Source of the DNA: Leptolyngbya sp. KIOST-1
Lineage (GTDB): Bacteria > Cyanobacteriota > Cyanobacteriia > Phormidesmidales > Phormidesmidaceae
Length of the DNA: 64,000 bases
Assembly (NCBI RefSeq): GCF_000763385.1
Contig: NZ_JQFA01000002.1
Span: 3,658,001-3,722,000 of the forward strand
Direction of reading: 5' to 3'
Position 1 is the stretch's first letter. Every line of letters begins with the position of its first letter. This document shows, one piece after another, positions 42,157 through 50,110 of this stretch. Position numbers and translations under genes: made by a program. The notes beneath the pieces were generated by a model, which was not told the DNA's origin, made no database searches, and saw only the letters and a list, made by a program, of their open reading frames with translations.

Positions 42157-43221
42157 ATGCTAACTACCCAACAGCCCGTGCTGCGGCGCTTCTGGTATCC
42201 CGTGATGCCCCTCGACAACCTGCTCAGCGGCCCCCAGGCATTCACCCTGCTTGAAGAACCCCTGGTGCTGTGGATCGACGGCGACGGCAAACCCGCTGCC
42301 CTGCGCGATCGCTGCTGTCACCGCTCCGCCCAGCTCTCGAAGGGCATCGTCACCAACGGCTGCGTGCGCTGCCCCTACCACGGCTGGGAGTACGACGCCC
42401 AGGGCACCTGTACCGTGGTGCCCCAGCTCGATCCCGGTGCCGCAGTTCCCAAGACCTACCGGGTGGAGTCGTTTCAATGTCAGGAGCGCTACGGCTACGT
42501 GTGGGTCTGTCTGGAGGACAGTCCTCTCCAGCCGATTCCCGACATTCCTGAGTTTGCCAACGCCAGCTTTCGGTTCATCCACGAATTCTACGAGCCCTGG
42601 CAAGTTGGCGGCCTGCGGGCCATTGAGAACTCCTTCGACAGCGCCCACGGGCACTTTGTCCACGCCAGCTCCTGGGGCGATATGTCGAACCCCCAACCAC
42701 CGCCGATCGATGAGGTCACCGAAACCGACTTTGGCTTTGTGATGAAGCACTGGCTGGAGGTGCTCAACCCCGACCTGCAAAAGAAAAACCTGGGCATTGA
42801 GGGCGAAAAGACCATCCGCACCAACACCCGCACCTGGTACATACCCTTCGCCCGCACCCTCAAAATTCAGTACCCCAACGGCCTGGTGCACCTGATTTTC
42901 ACCGCCTACACCCCGATCGATGACCAGCAATCCCAGGTGGTGCAGTTCTGCCTGCGAAACGACACCGAAGCCGAGGCCAAGGCGGCGGACATCATCGCCT
43001 TCGATCGCCAGGTGACTTCCGAAGACCGGGTGATTTTGGAGGGCACCGACTACGACGCGCCCCTGAGTCTGGCGGAGGAGCAGCACATGGCCAGCGATCG
43101 CCCCGGCATTCTCATGCGCCATCGCCTGGCGCGGCTGCTGAAGGAGCACGGCGAAACGGAACAACGACGACCGGAGAATCGGCCACCTACCCCAGCCCCC
43201 TTGGAAACGGTAACGGCCTAG
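42157..43221 (+). CDS. Rieske non-heme iron oxygenase 1
   Basis: A 354-residue oxygenase. The Rieske 2Fe-2S ligands are Cys53-x-His55 and Cys72-x2-His75; the mononuclear iron site is N158..D161..H164..H169 (ENSFDSAHGHFVHA). It uses electrons from a ferredoxin or reductase not encoded nearby to hydroxylate or dealkylate its substrate. It is a close paralogue of the oxygenase at 43818. Context (ABC uptake, amidohydrolase) points to a small N-containing substrate. The start at 42157 is the ATG aligned with the paralogue's start. Confidence 0.9.
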   Translation: MLTTQQPVLRRFWYPVMPLDNLLSGPQAFTLLEEPLVLWIDGDGKPAALRDRCCHRSAQLSKGIVTNGCVRCPYHGWEYDAQGTCTVVPQLDPGAAVPKTYRVESFQCQERYGYVWVCLEDSPLQPIPDIPEFANASFRFIHEFYEPWQVGGLRAIENSFDSAHGHFVHASSWGDMSNPQPPPIDEVTETDFGFVMKHWLEVLNPDLQKKNLGIEGEKTIRTNTRTWYIPFARTLKIQYPNGLVHLIFTAYTPIDDQQSQVVQFCLRNDTEAEAKAADIIAFDRQVTSEDRVILEGTDYDAPLSLAEEQHMASDRPGILMRHRLARLLKEHGETEQRRPENRPPTPAPLETVTA

Positions 43222-43246
43222 GGCAGACCCTTTGGAGGGTAAACTA

Positions 43247-43468
43247 TCAGCGCAATTGCTCCCAGTCGTCGCGGCTAATCTGGGCTTGGCGAAGGATCTT
43301 GGCTAACAGAGCTTTGCTAATGTCGCCTTGATGGGGGTTAGGGATGGTAAGCCTAAGGCTACCTCTTACCATGAATTGATGTTTGCCGCCGGAATATGGC
43401 CCCTCAAAGCCCAATTGCTTCAGGCATTGAATCAGGTCGCTGCGCTTGATGGGGCCCAAGGCGGGCAT
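43247..43468 (-). CDS. hicA: HicA-type mRNA interferase toxin
   Basis: A 73-residue YcfA/HicA protein. The family pattern is ALGPIKRSDLIQCLKQLGFEGPYSGGKHQFMVRG, with the active-site His in GGKHQFM, then IPNPHQGDISKALLAKILRQAQIS. It cleaves mRNA when free of HicB. Its start overlaps the hicB stop (TGATG). The pair is on the minus strand, antisense to the oxygenase series. Confidence 0.9.
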   Translation of the reverse strand: MPALGPIKRSDLIQCLKQLGFEGPYSGGKHQFMVRGSLRLTIPNPHQGDISKALLAKILRQAQISRDDWEQLR

Positions 43469-43713
43469 CAGGCTACCTCAGCCGCAGCGGGGTTAATGTC
43501 AATGCCGTTGAGAACGGGCAGTCGATGGCCAAGGTGCAGTCCCAAAATCAGCCACTCCTCCAAAGCACTCTGCAGGTCTTCGCGGCAAGCTTCTAGGGTA
43601 ACGGCATTGCTCATTACCCCAGGGCAAGCGGGGATTTCGCCGTAGAAGCTGCCATCGTCTAGCAATTCATAAACCGCCTGCCCCATAGCAGTTTGGATGT
43701 AGCGCGTCAGCAT
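43468..43713 (-). CDS. hicB: HicB-type antitoxin
   Basis: An 81-residue HicB-fold protein: AVYELLDDGSFYGEIPACPGVMSNAVTLEACREDLQSALEEWLIL is the degraded RNase H-like core. No DNA-binding C-terminal domain follows, so it is the short form. It neutralises HicA and lies first in the pair. Confidence 0.88.
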   Translation of the reverse strand: MLTRYIQTAMGQAVYELLDDGSFYGEIPACPGVMSNAVTLEACREDLQSALEEWLILGLHLGHRLPVLNGIDINPAAAEVA

Positions 43714-43817
43714 AGGTCATCACCCTTAGGCCATAGGTTGATCATACGCCACGTCTCTTACGTTCCCAGCCAGTTCCGCCCGTGATCGGTCACGCTATTG
43801 TTTAACTCGAACCCACT

Positions 43818-44849
43818 ATGCTTGTTACTCAACATCCCGTTTTTCGACGCTTTTGGTATCCCGTGATGCCGATCGCTGACCTCACCGACGGCCCTAAGCC
43901 CTTTACGCTGCTGGGCGAACCCCTGGTGCTGTGGCTGACCGAGGAGGGGAAGCCCGCTGCTCTGCGCGATCGCTGCTGTCACCGCTCCGCCAAACTCTCC
44001 ATGGGCATTGTGCAAAACGGCTGCGTGCGCTGCCCCTACCACGGCTGGGCCTACAACGAATCTGGCTCCTGCACCAAAGTCCCCCAGCTCGACTCCGGTG
44101 CGGCCATCCCCAAAACCTACCAGGTCGAGGCGTTCCAGTGTGCCGAGCGCTACGGCTACGTCTGGGTCTGCCTAGCGGACGATCCACTGCTGCCCCTGCC
44201 GGAAATCCCCGAAGCGGACGCGCCGGGGAATCGGCTGATTCCCCAGTTCTACGAGCCCTGGCAGTGCAGCGGCCTGAGGGTGATGGAGAACTCCTTCGAC
44301 AATGCCCACTTCAGCATCGTCCACGCCGAGTCCTTTGGGGTGACGGAACAGCCGAAGCCGGTGAAGTCGGAGCTGGTGCCCCTGGAGCTGGGCCTCAAGG
44401 CCTACGCCACCGTGCCGGTGGTCAACCCGCCCCTCCAGCAGCAGCTGCTCAACATTCCCGACAGCCTGACCGTGCGGGAGGTGGAATCGACCTGGTACGT
44501 ACCCTTCAGCCGCACGCTGAAGATCACCTACCCCAACGGGCTGCTGCATTTGATTTTTACGGCGGCGACTCCGGTGGGCGATCGCACCTCCCAAATCGTG
44601 CAGTTCTGCATTCGCAACGACAGCGAAGCCGACGCCAAAGCCGCCGACATCATCGCCTTCGATCGCCAGGTGGTGAAGGAAGACAAAGTGGTGCTGGAGT
44701 CCACCGACTACGACACTCCGGTGGACGTGTCCTGTGAACAACACATGCCGTCAGATCAGCCCGGCATCGTCATGCGGCGACAGCTGGCGGCGCTGATCAA
44801 AGCCCATGGGCCGGTTCAGGAGGAGGGGCGAATTTTGACAGAGGTTTAG
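43818..44849 (+). CDS. Rieske non-heme iron oxygenase 2
   Basis: A 343-residue paralogue of the upstream oxygenase. All ligands occur at the same positions: Cys53, His55, Cys72, His75 for the cluster and N158, D161, H164, H169 for the iron. The middle domain (170-230), which forms the substrate pocket, is the most divergent part, so the two enzymes probably act on different substrates or successive positions of one. HicAB sits between them. No reductase gene is adjacent. Confidence 0.9.
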   Translation: MLVTQHPVFRRFWYPVMPIADLTDGPKPFTLLGEPLVLWLTEEGKPAALRDRCCHRSAKLSMGIVQNGCVRCPYHGWAYNESGSCTKVPQLDSGAAIPKTYQVEAFQCAERYGYVWVCLADDPLLPLPEIPEADAPGNRLIPQFYEPWQCSGLRVMENSFDNAHFSIVHAESFGVTEQPKPVKSELVPLELGLKAYATVPVVNPPLQQQLLNIPDSLTVREVESTWYVPFSRTLKITYPNGLLHLIFTAATPVGDRTSQIVQFCIRNDSEADAKAADIIAFDRQVVKEDKVVLESTDYDTPVDVSCEQHMPSDQPGIVMRRQLAALIKAHGPVQEEGRILTEV

Positions 44850-44897
44850 AGTTGCAGCTGTTGTCCTTGAAGACTAATCGGAGAAATTCGGCTGAGA

Positions 44898-45230
44898 CTA
44901 CAGCAGGCGGCGCAAGGGCTGAATGAGGGGTGTTAGGTTGTAGCAGGCGGTTTCCCAGACGATACTTTGCTCTACTCGAAAGTAAGCATGGGCCATGACG
45001 TTACGCATATCGGTCATTTTCCGCCACGGCAATTCTGGTGCCTGCTGCTTAATTTCTGGCGGAATACTAGCAGCAGCTTCACCGATGATGATGAGCTGGT
45101 AAATCACCGATTCAACAAGAACGGGATTGTCCTTGAACGTCTGAAAGTCAAGACCCTGGGTACGCTGCTGAACGGTTTCGATGGCCGTTAACATATCCTG
45201 CACTCGCGATCGCCATTCTCTAGAAGACAC
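44898..45230 (-). CDS. hepT: HepT-like toxin (DUF86)
   Basis: A 110-residue HEPN-domain protein. The RNase-type motif R-x4-H-x-Y is present as RNVMAHAY. It overlaps the MntA gene by a few bases. In such pairs MntA adenylylates the Tyr to silence HepT. GTG start. Confidence 0.88.
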   Translation of the reverse strand: MSSREWRSRVQDMLTAIETVQQRTQGLDFQTFKDNPVLVESVIYQLIIIGEAAASIPPEIKQQAPELPWRKMTDMRNVMAHAYFRVEQSIVWETACYNLTPLIQPLRRLL

Positions 45231-45522
45231 GAATCACATCCTTGAGAACAGGAGCGCGTAAGTGTTCTTTTAAGGAATCTGCTGTACCCAAATCGATGGA
45301 GCGCTGCAGCAAATCCTCCAAAAAGTACTGGATATCAAAGACCTGGAAAAACCCCAATGGCTTGGAGAACTCCACCAGAATGTCTACATCACTGTCGGCA
45401 CCAGCCTCATTGCGAGCAACAGAGCCAAACAGCCCCAGCGACTTTACCCCCATCGCTTCGAGGGTCGCTCTGTGAGCCCTAATCTGGCTGACGACCTCGT
45501 TCTGACTAACGCCTGTGGACAT
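45220..45522 (-). CDS. mntA: MntA-like nucleotidyltransferase antitoxin
   Basis: A 100-residue minimal nucleotidyltransferase. GSVARNEAGADSDVDILVEF carries the GSx10DxD catalytic motif. It is the antitoxin of the HepT/MntA pair. The ATG at 45522 directly follows AGGG; an in-frame GTG lies three codons upstream. Confidence 0.88.
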   Translation of the reverse strand: MSTGVSQNEVVSQIRAHRATLEAMGVKSLGLFGSVARNEAGADSDVDILVEFSKPLGFFQVFDIQYFLEDLLQRSIDLGTADSLKEHLRAPVLKDVIRVF

Positions 45523-45595
45523 CCCTGGCACCAGTTTCTAGCTCTACTGTACCAACCCTCTAGCCGACTCTCCAACCACCGGCCCCCTCCACCCG

Positions 45596-45630
45596 CCAAA
45601 ATCCAAAATCTAAAATCTAAAATCCAAAAC
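45596..45630. repeat. CCAAAAT heptamer array before the amidohydrolase
   Basis: Five 7-bp units (CCAAAAT, CTAAAAT) run to within four bases of the start codon, leaving no ribosome-binding site. The same layout, ending ACTCCCATG, precedes the permease at 41107. Confidence 0.75.
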
Positions 45631-45634
45631 TCCC

Positions 45635-47053
45635 ATGCAAACCCTGATTCAATCCGTCCTCACCCTCCAAAACGGCACCCTCGAAACAGTAGATGTGCTG
45701 CTGATGGGCGATCGCATCCACTCTGTCGCCCCCGCCCGCACCCTGCCCGTCGCCCCCCACCAGCGACTCATCGACGGCACCGACCGGCTGCTGCTGCCCG
45801 GCTTTGTCAATGGCCACACCCACTCCTCCCAGGTGTGGCAGCGGGGGCTGATTCCGCAGTTGCCCCTGGAGCTGTGGCTGGCCCACGTGTTCGATTCCAC
45901 CCCCCAGCAGCTTGACCAGTTTTACTGGGGCGCGGTGAGTACAGCGGTGGATACCCTGATGTCGGGCGGCACCTGCGTGATGGATCACGCCTACGTGATT
46001 CCAGGGCAGGAGCTGGAGACGGTGGACGCCCTGGTGCGGGGCTACAAAGCGGTGGGCATCCGCGCCGTGATCGCCCCCCTGATTCAGGACTTGCCGTTTG
46101 CCTCGGGGTTGCCGAAAGGATGCCTGCTGCCCCAGGGGGCCTCGCCCAGATCCTCGGCGGAGCTGATCGGGCTAATGGAGGAAATTGTGGCTGAGTTTCA
46201 CGACCCGGCCAGCGGCATCTACATTGGCGTGGGGCCGACGGGGTTCCATCGGTGTTCGGATGAACTGCTGGCGGGCTGTGGGGAGCTGAGCGATCGCCTC
46301 GATCTCTGCTACCACACCCACCTGCTGGAAACCCGTGCCCAGCACCGCCTGGCCCAGGAGCGCTACGGCATCAGCGCGGTGCAGCACCTGCACAATTTGG
46401 GCTGTCTCACCCCCCGCACCAGCGTGGCCCACGGCGTCTGGATTGATGAGGGAGATATTGACATCCTCGCCAGATCTGGATCCACTCTGGTGCACAATCC
46501 AGTCAGCAACCTGCGCCTGGGGAGTGGGTTAGCCCCTGTCCTGAAGAGTCTGCAGGCGGGCCTCAATGTGGCGATTGGCTGCGACGGGGCCGCCAGCAAC
46601 GACGCTCAGAATATGCTGGAGGCGATCAAGCTGGGCACCATTCTGCACAATGTCACCGATGAGGACTACGAGCACTGGCTGACACCGGAGCAGGCAGTGG
46701 CGATGGCGACGGCGGGCGGCGCAAAGGGGGTGAACCTGGGCGATCGCACCGGCACCCTGGCCCCCGGAATGGACGCCGATCTCGTCCTTTACAATCTCGA
46801 CCATCCTGACCTGCTGCCCCGCACCAACCCGCTGCAACTGCTGGTGCTGGGCCGCCCCACCGATGTCTTAGAATCGGCCTGGGTGCAGGGGCGACAGCTC
46901 GTCCATCAGGGACAACTGCTCACGGTTGACACCGCTGCTCTGCACCACCACCTACGGCACCAGTCCGTTGCTGCCCCAGATCTCCCAATTCAGCATCGGT
47001 GGGCTGAAGCTCACTATCGAAACGTGATGCTCCGATCGGTAGGCGACCTGTAG
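45635..47053 (+). CDS. Amidohydrolase, ATZ/TRZ (8-oxoguanine deaminase-like) family
   Basis: A 472-residue metal-dependent hydrolase. The metal ligands appear as His61-x-His63 (NGHTHSSQ), His227-x-His229 (CYHTHLLE), His266 (SVAHGVW) and Asp317 (GCDGAASND). HNPVSNLRLGSGLAPV is typical of the ATZ/TRZ/SsnA group, whose members deaminate or dechlorinate purines, triazines and other heterocycles. It ends the transporter-Rieske series and likely performs a deamination or ring-hydrolysis step. The substrate is unknown. Confidence 0.88.
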   Translation: MQTLIQSVLTLQNGTLETVDVLLMGDRIHSVAPARTLPVAPHQRLIDGTDRLLLPGFVNGHTHSSQVWQRGLIPQLPLELWLAHVFDSTPQQLDQFYWGAVSTAVDTLMSGGTCVMDHAYVIPGQELETVDALVRGYKAVGIRAVIAPLIQDLPFASGLPKGCLLPQGASPRSSAELIGLMEEIVAEFHDPASGIYIGVGPTGFHRCSDELLAGCGELSDRLDLCYHTHLLETRAQHRLAQERYGISAVQHLHNLGCLTPRTSVAHGVWIDEGDIDILARSGSTLVHNPVSNLRLGSGLAPVLKSLQAGLNVAIGCDGAASNDAQNMLEAIKLGTILHNVTDEDYEHWLTPEQAVAMATAGGAKGVNLGDRTGTLAPGMDADLVLYNLDHPDLLPRTNPLQLLVLGRPTDVLESAWVQGRQLVHQGQLLTVDTAALHHHLRHQSVAAPDLPIQHRWAEAHYRNVMLRSVGDL

Positions 47054-47079
47054 GCAGCCTACCATCACCCCAATTGGTG

Positions 47080-47139
47080 TCCTCAGGAATGTCCTCAGGA
47101 ATTTCTTTGTCAATGTCCTCAGGAATGTCCTCAGGACGT
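47080..47139. repeat. 12-bp-periodic TCCTCAGGA array (downstream)
   Basis: Five consecutive 12-bp units, four with a perfect TCCTCAGGA (starting at 47080, 47092, 47116, 47128) and the middle one decayed. It lies beyond the 3' end of the HTH gene at 47363. See the matching boxes at 47932-48002. Confidence 0.8.
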
Positions 47140-47335
47140 GCTAGGATAAGACCAAGGTTGAAGGGTCCAGGGAGACAGCGCCCCCACTGGTGGGTTTAGC
47201 TCCCGCTGGCAAACTCCAAAGGCCAAGCGCCAAGCCAGAGCGGCTAACAACCCGTCACCCCTCAAAAAGAGAGGTGATGCCAGTGCTACCACCAACATCA
47301 CCAAAGGAAAAAAAGAAACTAAATCAGTTGGAATC

Positions 47336-47370
47336 AGACCAGCAGTTGCAGTGCTGGTCTTTTTATTTTA
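47336..47370 (+). terminator. Rho-independent terminator
   Basis: AGACCAGCA / TGCTGGTCT (9-bp stem, 7-nt loop) is followed by TTTTATTTT. It ends plus-strand transcription and touches the 3' end of the convergent HTH gene. Confidence 0.75.
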
Positions 47371-47926
47371 AACGCTTGGTGACCTTCCAGGCAATTTCGC
47401 CGTTTTTTCGGTACCCTGAGCGGCTGAAAATAAACCCGGCCTCAGAGAAGCGATCGCCGAACCCCTCAATTTCTCGAGGCGACAGGTCTAGCAGCCCTGC
47501 CAATTCGCTGGTGCTAAACAGCCAGCCGTTTCTGGCAGCGTTTTCCAGGGTTTCAAAATACTGGGTCGGGTCGGGCTGGCCAAAACCCATGCGGCCCATC
47601 AGCTCGGCCAGGGCCCCCAGCATGTTGCCAAAGTCGTTAGGGCCTACCAGGTCAGAGCCAGTGCCTGCCGCCCCATTGCCGTTATTGCCCGATCGCGGGC
47701 GTAGTCCTCGCGATTCGATAAATTCAGCAGCGCTACCCCCCTGATTGATAAAGCGGTGCAGTTCGTCCATCAACTGCACCTGGGGGGCGGTGATGTAGGA
47801 GCGCTGTCCAATTTTTTCAGGCACAATCCTCAAATCCTGCATACGCTTATAGACAGCGCTGCGGGCAAGAGCATAGCGGCTTTGTAGTTGGCTGACCGGA
47901 AATCGGTCAATTTCCCCGGGGTTCAT
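47363..47926 (-). CDS. Putative two-HTH DNA-binding protein
   Basis: A 187-residue protein. The N-terminal region VSQLQSRYALARSAVYKRMQDLRIVPEKIGQRSYI resembles a MerR/excisionase-like winged helix. A Gly/Asn linker (about 90-105) follows. The C-terminal region STSELAGLLDLSPREIEGFGDRF...YRKNGEIAWKVTKRL looks like a second DNA-binding helix set. I recall similar proteins in cyanobacteria without function. The ATG at 47926 has AGAGG at the right distance; the one at 47932 is too close to it. TCCTnAGGA boxes overlap this ribosome site and flank the gene, suggesting autoregulation or a role in DNA organisation. Confidence 0.72.
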   Translation of the reverse strand: MNPGEIDRFPVSQLQSRYALARSAVYKRMQDLRIVPEKIGQRSYITAPQVQLMDELHRFINQGGSAAEFIESRGLRPRSGNNGNGAAGTGSDLVGPNDFGNMLGALAELMGRMGFGQPDPTQYFETLENAARNGWLFSTSELAGLLDLSPREIEGFGDRFSEAGFIFSRSGYRKNGEIAWKVTKRLK

Positions 47927-47931
47927 CGCCA

Positions 47932-48002
47932 TCCTCTGGACAATCCTCAGGATATTGCTTTAAGTATCGCCCAGAACCCCGTCCTCTGGATAGTCCTCAG
48001 GA
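47932..48002. promoter_or_regulatory. Upstream TCCT(C/G)nGGA boxes, 12-bp pairs
   Basis: Two pairs of boxes, each TCCTCTGGA followed 12 bp later by TCCTCAGGA, start at 47932/47944 and 47982/47994. The first overlaps the ribosome-binding site of the HTH gene. Confidence 0.7.
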
Positions 48003-48190
48003 TAATTTAGCTGTCCGCAAAGGTAGGCCACTGCAAAAGTAGCGCCGTTGCCGTCCAGAGCTATGTCCTGGACGGCAACGGCGAAGACTTGAACCCCAAG
48101 TATGCCCGCAGCGACTGGATGAGCTGGAGCAAGACCAGGAAACCCTGGCCGGAGCTACCCGCCACCGAAGGGTCTGTCAATCCTAAATGG

Positions 48191-48266
48191 GCAGGTTGGG
48201 TGGCGCGCCAGCAGAACCCGACAGGGCTGACTGCTGCTGGCTTACGCTCCGCTCCACCCAGCCTAC
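48191..48266. repeat. Dispersed palindromic repeat, family A, copy 4
   Basis: GCAGGTTGGGTGGCGCGCCA to CTCCACCCAGCCTAC, in the spacer between the HTH gene's operators and the phospholipase gene. Confidence 0.7.
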
Positions 48267-48297
48267 GGAAACCCCAACGTTTAGTTTTGACGCTGCA

Positions 48298-49815
48298 CTA
48301 GAGGCCACATTTACTTTTCTGCCGGGCGATCGCCCCCTGCAACTGCTCCGTCATCCCCAGACTGGCGCCATCGTACAGCCGCTCAAACTCGCGCTCGAAG
48401 TGGGCCGCTACGGTGGCATTGCGAATGACCAACAGGTTTTCGTCGTTGGTGGTGTTGGCGGCATCGCTCCAATTCTGGGATCCGGTGAGCACAATGGTGC
48501 CGTCCAGAACCGCATATTTGTGGTGCAGCTTGTCGCCGTCGGGCAGGGCGGGGGTGCCCACGGTGGTAATGGGGCGTGCCCAGGGGACGCTGGCGTCGCG
48601 CTTGCAGTTGTGGTCGGGTAGGGTAAGGCCCAGCATGTCCAGCCCTTCGCTATAGCTGCGGTAGGCAAAGCCGGGGTCGATCAGAGTTTTGATGGGGATA
48701 CCGCGATCGGCCATGGGCCGCAGTTGGTCGCTAATGGCCTGCTCAGAAAACACAAACAGCGCTAGGTGCACGCTCTGGGTGGCCTGGCCCAGGGACTTGG
48801 CGATCAGGCCGTTGACGCTTTGGGCCCAGGGCTTGGTTTTGGAGGTGGGTGAAAACTGGACCTCCAGCACTGAGCCAGGGGTGGAGACCAGGGCCGATGT
48901 GCGGTGGGGCTTTTGCAGGCCAAAGCGGCTGTCGGGCGCACCTCCGGGGCCGTCACCCCACATCAGGGCGAACTCCTGACCAAACCGCTGGGCCAGGGGC
49001 TGACTGTCGATCACCAGAATGCTGTTGGCGTTGCCCCGGCTGTCGGGGTTGGTGAAGTCGCCGTGGGTGCAGCTCAGGGTCCAGTTGGCGGAGCCGGTGA
49101 CGACAGTCCGACCGTCCACCACCATGAACTTGTGGTGCATCAGTCCGCTGCCCTTGCTGCCGTCGGCGGTGTCGTCAATCAGGGGAATGTTGGCCTCGGC
49201 CAGAATAGTGAGGGCGTCGCGATCGCTCAATTCTTCACCACTCAGCACCCCATCATTGTTGGCATCGATGAAGGCAAACTGGTCGTTGGCTTTGTCGGCG
49301 TAGTGCTCGTCCAGCTGAGCGATCGCGGCCGGGTTGCCCCGCTTCGCCATCGGCGTGCTGTAGGTATTTTCGATCACCACCCTAATCTCGACTCCAGCCG
49401 CCTTTTGCTGGCTGAGGGCATGGGCGATGCCCGGCAGCGAAAATTCTTGCACGGCTACATCAATGGAGGTCTGAGCCGAGGCGATCGCATCGATCACCAC
49501 CTGCTCCAAATTGTCGCCGTGGCGGGTGATGTGGCGGTAGGGGTCGGTATAGGTGGCCGCCTGGTTTTGGTTAAAGTACGCCTGGATGTACGGGTCCTGG
49601 GGCAGCGGATCGAGGGTGGGCAGGGTCGCCTCGCTGCGGAACTGGCTGCTGATGCCAACGAACAACAGCAGGCCAAACCCAAAGGCGATCGCCCCCCGCA
49701 CCCAGGCGGACTTGGCCCAGGACGACGGTGGCTGAGAAGATTTTGGTAGATGCACAGATGGTAGGAAACTCGTTATTTCTAGCCATCCCCATCGGCCCAA
49801 TCCACTAACTTGCAT
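48298..49815 (-). CDS. Phospholipase D-like protein with EF-hand loop
   Basis: A 505-residue membrane-anchored protein: a helix at 40-57 (VRGAIAFGFGLLLFVGISS) and a soluble part with two HKD half-sites, HHKFMVVDGRTVVTGSANW (from 227) and HHKYAVLDGTIVLTGSQNW (about 440). It is thus a complete two-motif PLD, able in principle to cut phosphodiesters of lipids or DNA. Unusual is a canonical EF-hand loop, DANNDGVLSGEE (184-195), before the first HKD motif, which suggests Ca2+ binding. Extracytoplasmic location is inferred. Confidence 0.88.
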   Translation of the reverse strand: MQVSGLGRWGWLEITSFLPSVHLPKSSQPPSSWAKSAWVRGAIAFGFGLLLFVGISSQFRSEATLPTLDPLPQDPYIQAYFNQNQAATYTDPYRHITRHGDNLEQVVIDAIASAQTSIDVAVQEFSLPGIAHALSQQKAAGVEIRVVIENTYSTPMAKRGNPAAIAQLDEHYADKANDQFAFIDANNDGVLSGEELSDRDALTILAEANIPLIDDTADGSKGSGLMHHKFMVVDGRTVVTGSANWTLSCTHGDFTNPDSRGNANSILVIDSQPLAQRFGQEFALMWGDGPGGAPDSRFGLQKPHRTSALVSTPGSVLEVQFSPTSKTKPWAQSVNGLIAKSLGQATQSVHLALFVFSEQAISDQLRPMADRGIPIKTLIDPGFAYRSYSEGLDMLGLTLPDHNCKRDASVPWARPITTVGTPALPDGDKLHHKYAVLDGTIVLTGSQNWSDAANTTNDENLLVIRNATVAAHFEREFERLYDGASLGMTEQLQGAIARQKSKCGL

Positions 49816-49846
49816 CTGAAGATTCAGTCAAACGCCGTAGGGCTGT

Positions 49847-49989
49847 GGCGTTGCTGAATTTAGTCATCAATCTGTAAACTTGACAGCCTTTCATCGCCCC
49901 CTCAATCTCCCAACCCTGGGGGACTTTGAGATTTTGACTCCCCCCAGAATTGGGGGGCTGGGGGGCATATCATACCTGCAGTCAGCCAC
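49847..49989. mobile_element. MITE-like element, copy 2 (inverted)
   Basis: Reverse-complement relative of the element at 370-529. The end GGCGTTGCTGAA is intact at 49847; the other end (CCTGCAGTCAGCCACC) has decayed. The interior CCCCCAGAATTGGGGGG palindromes are conserved. Confidence 0.65.
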
Positions 49990-50110
49990 CGCTGGGACAC
50001 GGGGCAAACGAGAGGGTCGTCAAGCTGGAAGCCTTAAATCTCTTTTAGCTTGCACTTAAAAATGGTGGTGTAGGTTTTGGGGCGGATGTTGTCAATTTTT
50101 GTAAAGTCCC

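Noticed and set aside
47190..47744. Plus-strand open frame with AGAGG before an internal ATG at 47278
   Set aside because: It runs through a terminator hairpin and then antisense to the HTH gene; composition is not coding-like.
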